This document shows positions 6,328 to 8,554 of a DNA stretch of 8,554 nt, in pieces (the stretch's first letter is position 1; each line of letters begins with the position of its first letter). The DNA is from Bacteroidales bacterium (lineage in GTDB: Bacteria > Bacteroidota > Bacteroidia > Bacteroidales > Muribaculaceae): assembly GCA_014800065.1 (NCBI GenBank), contig JAAVGX010000018.1, positions 17,702 to 26,255 on the forward strand, given 5' to 3'. The translations under genes and the position numbers were made by a program. A model generated the notes under the pieces. That model was not told where the DNA came from, made no database searches, and saw only the letters and a list, made by a program, of their open reading frames with translations.

Positions 6328-7800
6328 ATGAAACCTAACCAACTCTCTATCTACAACTCTCTCTCTCGTCAAAAAGAAACCTTCACACCCCTACATGCCC
6401 CCAACGTGGGCATGTATGTGTGCGGGCCTACCGTATATGGCGACGGACACCTTGGTCACGCTCGGCCGGCTATCACCTTCGACATCCTTTTCCGATACCT
6501 AAACCATCTCGGCTACAAGGTTCGATACGTCCGCAACATCACCGATGTCGGTCACCTCGAGCACGATGCCGATGAGGGTGAGGACAAAATCGCAAAGAAA
6601 GCCCGTCTCGAGCAGCTCGAACCCATGGAAGTCGTTCAGCACTATCTGAACCGATACCACAAGGCTATGGAGGCCCTCAACGTCCTCCCGCCTTCTATCG
6701 AGCCCCACGCCTCCGGGCACATAATTGAGCAGATCGAATACATCAAAAAAATCATGGAAGCCGGATATGCCTACGAAAGCGACGGCTCCGTGTACTTCGA
6801 CGTCCCCAAATTCAACGCCGACTTCGGATACGGCAAACTTTCAGGGCGAAACATCGAGGAACTCCTCGCAACTACTCGCGAGCTCTCCGGACAATCCGAA
6901 AAACATAGCCCCACCGACTTCGCTCTCTGGAAAAAAGCAGCACCCGAGCACATCATGCACTGGCCTTCGCCTTGGAGCGAAGGATTCCCCGGATGGCACC
7001 TCGAATGCTCTACTATGAGCGAGAAATACCTCGGTAAAGAATTCGACATCCACGGCGGCGGCATGGACCTCAAATTCCCTCACCACGAAGCCGAAATTGC
7101 TCAATCATGCTCCCACAACGGACACCCCTCTGTCCGATACTGGATGCACAACAACATGATCACAATCAACGGTAAGAAGATGGGCAAATCTCTGGGAAAC
7201 TTCATCACACTCGATGAATTCTTCTCCGGAAACCATCCCCTTCTGGAGCAAGCCTACTCGCCAATGACTATCCGTTTCTTCATCCTCCAGGCGCACTACC
7301 GCGGAACGGTCGACTTCAGCAACGAAGCCCTCCAGGCAGCCGAAACGGCCCTCGGACGTATGCTCGACGGATACCGACGACTCGGCGAACTCAAAGCATC
7401 CGACACATCATCCATCGACGTATCCAACCTCGAACAACAAGCCTACGCCGCCCTCGACGACGACCTCAACACTCCCGTCCTCATCGGCGTACTCTTCGAA
7501 GCCGTTCGACTGATCAACCAGGTCAAGGACCACAAGGCCACCGCCACTCAAGCCGACATCGACACCCTCCGACGACTCATGGACACATTCCTCGTGGAAA
7601 TACTCGGTATTCGTGTCGACGAAGGAGGCAACTCCGCCAACCTCAAACCATACCACGATGCCGTGGACCTGCTCCTCGACATACGCGCAAAAGCCAAGGC
7701 AAACAAAGACTGGGCAACTTCCGACCTTATCCGCGACCGCCTCGCTCAAATCGGATTCACCGTCAAAGACACTAAAGACGGAGTAGAATGGAACCTGTAG
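6328..7800 (+). CDS. cysS: Cysteinyl-tRNA synthetase
   Basis: A class I aminoacyl-tRNA synthetase that charges tRNA-Cys with cysteine using ATP. The protein has 490 residues (E. coli has 461). The catalytic HIGH motif appears as HLGH (41-44) after the CGPTVYG segment, and KMSKS appears as KMGKS (284-288). The expected zinc ligands that give cysteine specificity are present: C32, C227 (LECSTM), H252 and E256 (PHHEAE), with the same 25- and 4-residue spacing as in the E. coli enzyme. The C-terminal helical domain carries the Asp-rich [17 protein letters not shown] motif, and the protein ends TKDGVEWNL, close to the typical terminus. ATG at 6328 is three bases after the DUF3467 stop. The 3' end overlaps the next gene by 13 bases. 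Confidence 0.98.
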   Translation: MKPNQLSIYNSLSRQKETFTPLHAPNVGMYVCGPTVYGDGHLGHARPAITFDILFRYLNHLGYKVRYVRNITDVGHLEHDADEGEDKIAKKARLEQLEPMEVVQHYLNRYHKAMEALNVLPPSIEPHASGHIIEQIEYIKKIMEAGYAYESDGSVYFDVPKFNADFGYGKLSGRNIEELLATTRELSGQSEKHSPTDFALWKKAAPEHIMHWPSPWSEGFPGWHLECSTMSEKYLGKEFDIHGGGMDLKFPHHEAEIAQSCSHNGHPSVRYWMHNNMITINGKKMGKSLGNFITLDEFFSGNHPLLEQAYSPMTIRFFILQAHYRGTVDFSNEALQAAETALGRMLDGYRRLGELKASDTSSIDVSNLEQQAYAALDDDLNTPVLIGVLFEAVRLINQVKDHKATATQADIDTLRRLMDTFLVEILGIRVDEGGNSANLKPYHDAVDLLLDIRAKAKANKDWATSDLIRDRLAQIGFTVKDTKDGVEWNL

Positions 7801-8021
7801 AACCTCGCGACTGCTGGGTGGTGGCCGAATCTTTTTCGACACCACCCGCAGCACATATAGCCATGGGAATGCTCAAAGCCGAAGGAATCCCATGCCACCT
7901 AAACTCCCCGATAATGTCGACACTCTACGGAGCCGGCTCAACATGGGCACCAATTCAACTACTCGTCCCCGCAAAACACCTCCTCCAAGCCCAAACCCTC
8001 CTAAAATCCCACCAAGACTAA
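7788..8021 (+). CDS. DUF2007 family small protein
   Basis: A 77-residue protein matching the DUF2007 pattern (proposed signal-transducing protein, role unproven). The N-terminus has [29 protein letters not shown], that is a strand, a helix over which a ligand may bind, and the GIPCHL strand. Next is a loop with STLYGAG and then [20 protein letters not shown], the closing strand and helix. This is a ferredoxin-like half-fold of normal length. It starts inside the end of cysS (13-base overlap), so it is translationally coupled and is the last gene of the operon. The repeat/hairpin region begins 10 bases after its stop codon. Its late part uses many CCN and CTC codons like the neighbours. Function not known. 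Confidence 0.85.
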   Translation: MEPVEPRDCWVVAESFSTPPAAHIAMGMLKAEGIPCHLNSPIMSTLYGAGSTWAPIQLLVPAKHLLQAQTLLKSHQD

Positions 8022-8108
8022 AAAATATAAGGGCGCACCTTCGGCAAAAAAGTAAGGGCGCACGTTCGGCAAAAAATGTAAGGATGCACGTTCGGCATAA
8101 AAATGTAC

Positions 8109-8133
8109 GGACGCACGTTCGGTGCGTCCTTTT
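8109..8133 (+). terminator. First complete terminator-like hairpin of the array
   Basis: GGACGCAC (8109-8116) pairs perfectly with GTGCGTCC (8122-8129) around the loop GTTCG, and TTTT follows at 8130-8133. It can end the operon that finishes with the DUF2007 gene. On the opposite strand the hairpin is followed by GTACATTTTTA, so it might work in both directions. Confidence 0.75.
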
Positions 8134-8176
8134 GACCCGCCACCGCAACCCCTTGAAAATCAGCAAAAAAATGTAC

Positions 8177-8201
8177 GGACGCACGTTCGGTGCGTCCTTT
8201 T
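8177..8201 (+). terminator. Second, identical terminator-like hairpin
   Basis: The same 8-bp stem and GTTCG loop recur at 8177-8184 and 8190-8197, with TTTT at 8198-8201. It lies 68 bases after the first, within the direct repeat. Two terminators in series would insulate the B12-regulated unit downstream from read-through. On the minus strand a run of seven T follows GTACA. Confidence 0.75.
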
Positions 8202-8232
8202 GACCCGCCACCGTAATCACCTGAAAACCAGC

Positions 8233-8418
8233 GAAATGTAACACCATCGCTGTCACCAACGCCACCCGCTCCAAAAGCGCCCCGCAAAAGCAACACCGCG
8301 CAAGCAGCTTCAGCTCGGACTATAATCCCCCAACGCAAGTCTAAGAACACTGCGGCAAAGAATCCCTAAGGCTATCCGCTGCTTTGAACTTTGCTCATTA
8401 TTTTTCTCTTAGATTTAC
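8233..8418 (+). other. Non-coding stretch, nothing recognised
   Basis: I see no convincing gene, RNA or mobile-element end in this piece between the hairpin array and the riboswitch promoter. It is GC-rich to about 8340, unlike the AT-rich promoter region that follows. A minus-strand reading frame runs through it into the hairpins, but it looks like a by-product of base composition: there is no plausible start context and the translation is Gly/Ala/Val-rich, then turns into repeats. It may belong to a dispersed intergenic element together with the hairpins. Confidence 0.4.
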
Positions 8419-8448
8419 TTGTTGTTTGAAAAAATATGAGTAATTTTG
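8419..8448 (+). promoter_or_regulatory. Promoter for the riboswitch-controlled transcript
   Basis: TTG at 8419-8421, a 19-bp spacer and TAATTTTG at 8441-8448 match the Bacteroidota promoter pattern. The start of transcription would be near 8455, just ahead of the cobalamin riboswitch, as expected for a leader RNA. Confidence 0.78.
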
Positions 8449-8458
8449 CGCCGTCTCA

Positions 8459-8554
8459 GGTTTTGTGTGCATCGAAAGATGCCATGAATTAAAAGGGAAT
8501 CAGGTGAGAATCCTGAACAGACCCGCTACTGTGAGTCCGCCAAGGATTTCCGTA
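8459..8554 (+). promoter_or_regulatory. Cobalamin (B12) riboswitch, 5' part, cut by window end
   Basis: The conserved core of the adenosyl/hydroxocobalamin riboswitch is present: AAAAGGGAA at 8491-8499, the TCAGG/CCTGA hairpin at 8500-8504 and 8511-8515 with loop TGAGAAT, and the junction CCCGCTACTGTGA at 8522-8534. It is preceded by a hairpin GCATC-GAAA-GATGC at 8469-8482. The 3' half, including the later B12-box helix and any expression platform, is beyond the right edge. In Bacteroidota such leaders usually repress B12 uptake (BtuB-type TonB receptors) or cobalamin synthesis genes. Which gene is controlled here cannot be seen. Confidence 0.93.

Larger units (their letters stand above)
8028..8232 (+). 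repeat. Degenerate hairpin-arm array: three short units, then two 66-bp units
   Basis: Five copies of a motif of the form A-rich/TAAGGRCGCACGTTCGG occur in the same orientation, with the 8-base arm at 8031, 8056, 8082, 8109 and 8177 (steps 25, 26, 27 and 68). The first three carry only the left arm (GGGCGCAC, GGGCGCAC, GGATGCAC) plus the TTCGG loop. The fourth and fifth are complete hairpins followed by a shared tail (TTTTGACCCGCCACCG, then a similar GAAAA.CAGC stretch), giving a direct repeat of about 66 bp at 8099-8164 and 8167-8232 with only a few mismatches. The array begins ten bases after the last operon gene. Confidence 0.85.

Noticed and set aside
8028..8232. CRISPR array
   Set aside because: The copies are degenerate and the gaps between the short units are only 7-9 A-rich bases with no distinct spacers. 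The last two units are long near-identical repeats, and no cas genes are present.
8018..8350. Minus-strand reading frame of 110 codons with repeated PNVRPYIF-like segments
   Set aside because: The protein repeats are simply the translated hairpin-arm array. The frame overlaps terminators, has a Gly/Ala/Val-rich beginning with no known domain, and has no promoter or start context. A neighbouring minus frame at 7873-8274 is rejected for the same reasons and also overlaps the DUF2007 gene.

Overview
The window reads as a chromosomal segment of a Bacteroidales bacterium, probably a gut lineage of moderate GC such as the Muribaculaceae. That family-level guess is an inference from overall feel only. 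The phylum-level call rests on three things seen in the sequence: promoters of the TTG-N19/20-TAnnTTTG type, start codons that mostly lack a Shine-Dalgarno sequence, and gene families typical of Bacteroidota (DUF3467, a NigD-like lipoprotein, a SlyD with a long Cys/His tail next to a LolD-type ATPase). All genes recognised here lie on the + strand.

Layout. Bases 1-1644 are phage-derived: the 3' end of an unrecognised gene, then a P22/crAss-like portal protein that seems to stop before its C-terminal region. No other phage gene follows. After a 155-bp AT-rich gap with a good Bacteroidales promoter comes a compact stable-RNA/ribosomal unit: tRNA-Glu(UUC), rpsT (ribosomal protein S20) and a second, identical tRNA-Glu(UUC), closed by a clear hairpin terminator. 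Next are two overlapping genes, a HAD-superfamily phosphatase and ribF (riboflavin kinase/FAD synthetase).

A second good promoter at about 3969-3999 appears to drive a six-gene operon: slyD-like FKBP isomerase, lolD-like ABC ATPase, NigD-like lipoprotein, DUF3467 protein, cysS (cysteinyl-tRNA synthetase) and a DUF2007 protein. Several junctions overlap or nearly abut (slyD/lolD 13 nt overlap, DUF3467/cysS 3 nt gap, cysS/DUF2007 13 nt overlap), which suggests translational coupling. The operon mixes protein folding and metal handling, lipoprotein export to the outer membrane, a lipoprotein that would be a client of that export, and aminoacylation.

Bases 8022-8418 hold no convincing gene. They contain a degenerate array of five copies of a GGACGCAC-type arm. 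The last two copies are complete terminator-like hairpins inside a directly repeated unit of about 66 bp, and are followed by unrecognised sequence. The window ends with a promoter and the first part of a cobalamin (B12) riboswitch, whose regulated gene lies beyond the right edge.

Most of the window is ordinary housekeeping sequence. The parts that deserve a second look are the hairpin array, the isolated truncated portal gene, and the identical tRNA-Glu pair flanking rpsT. I did not see a convincing new multi-gene defence or mobile system.
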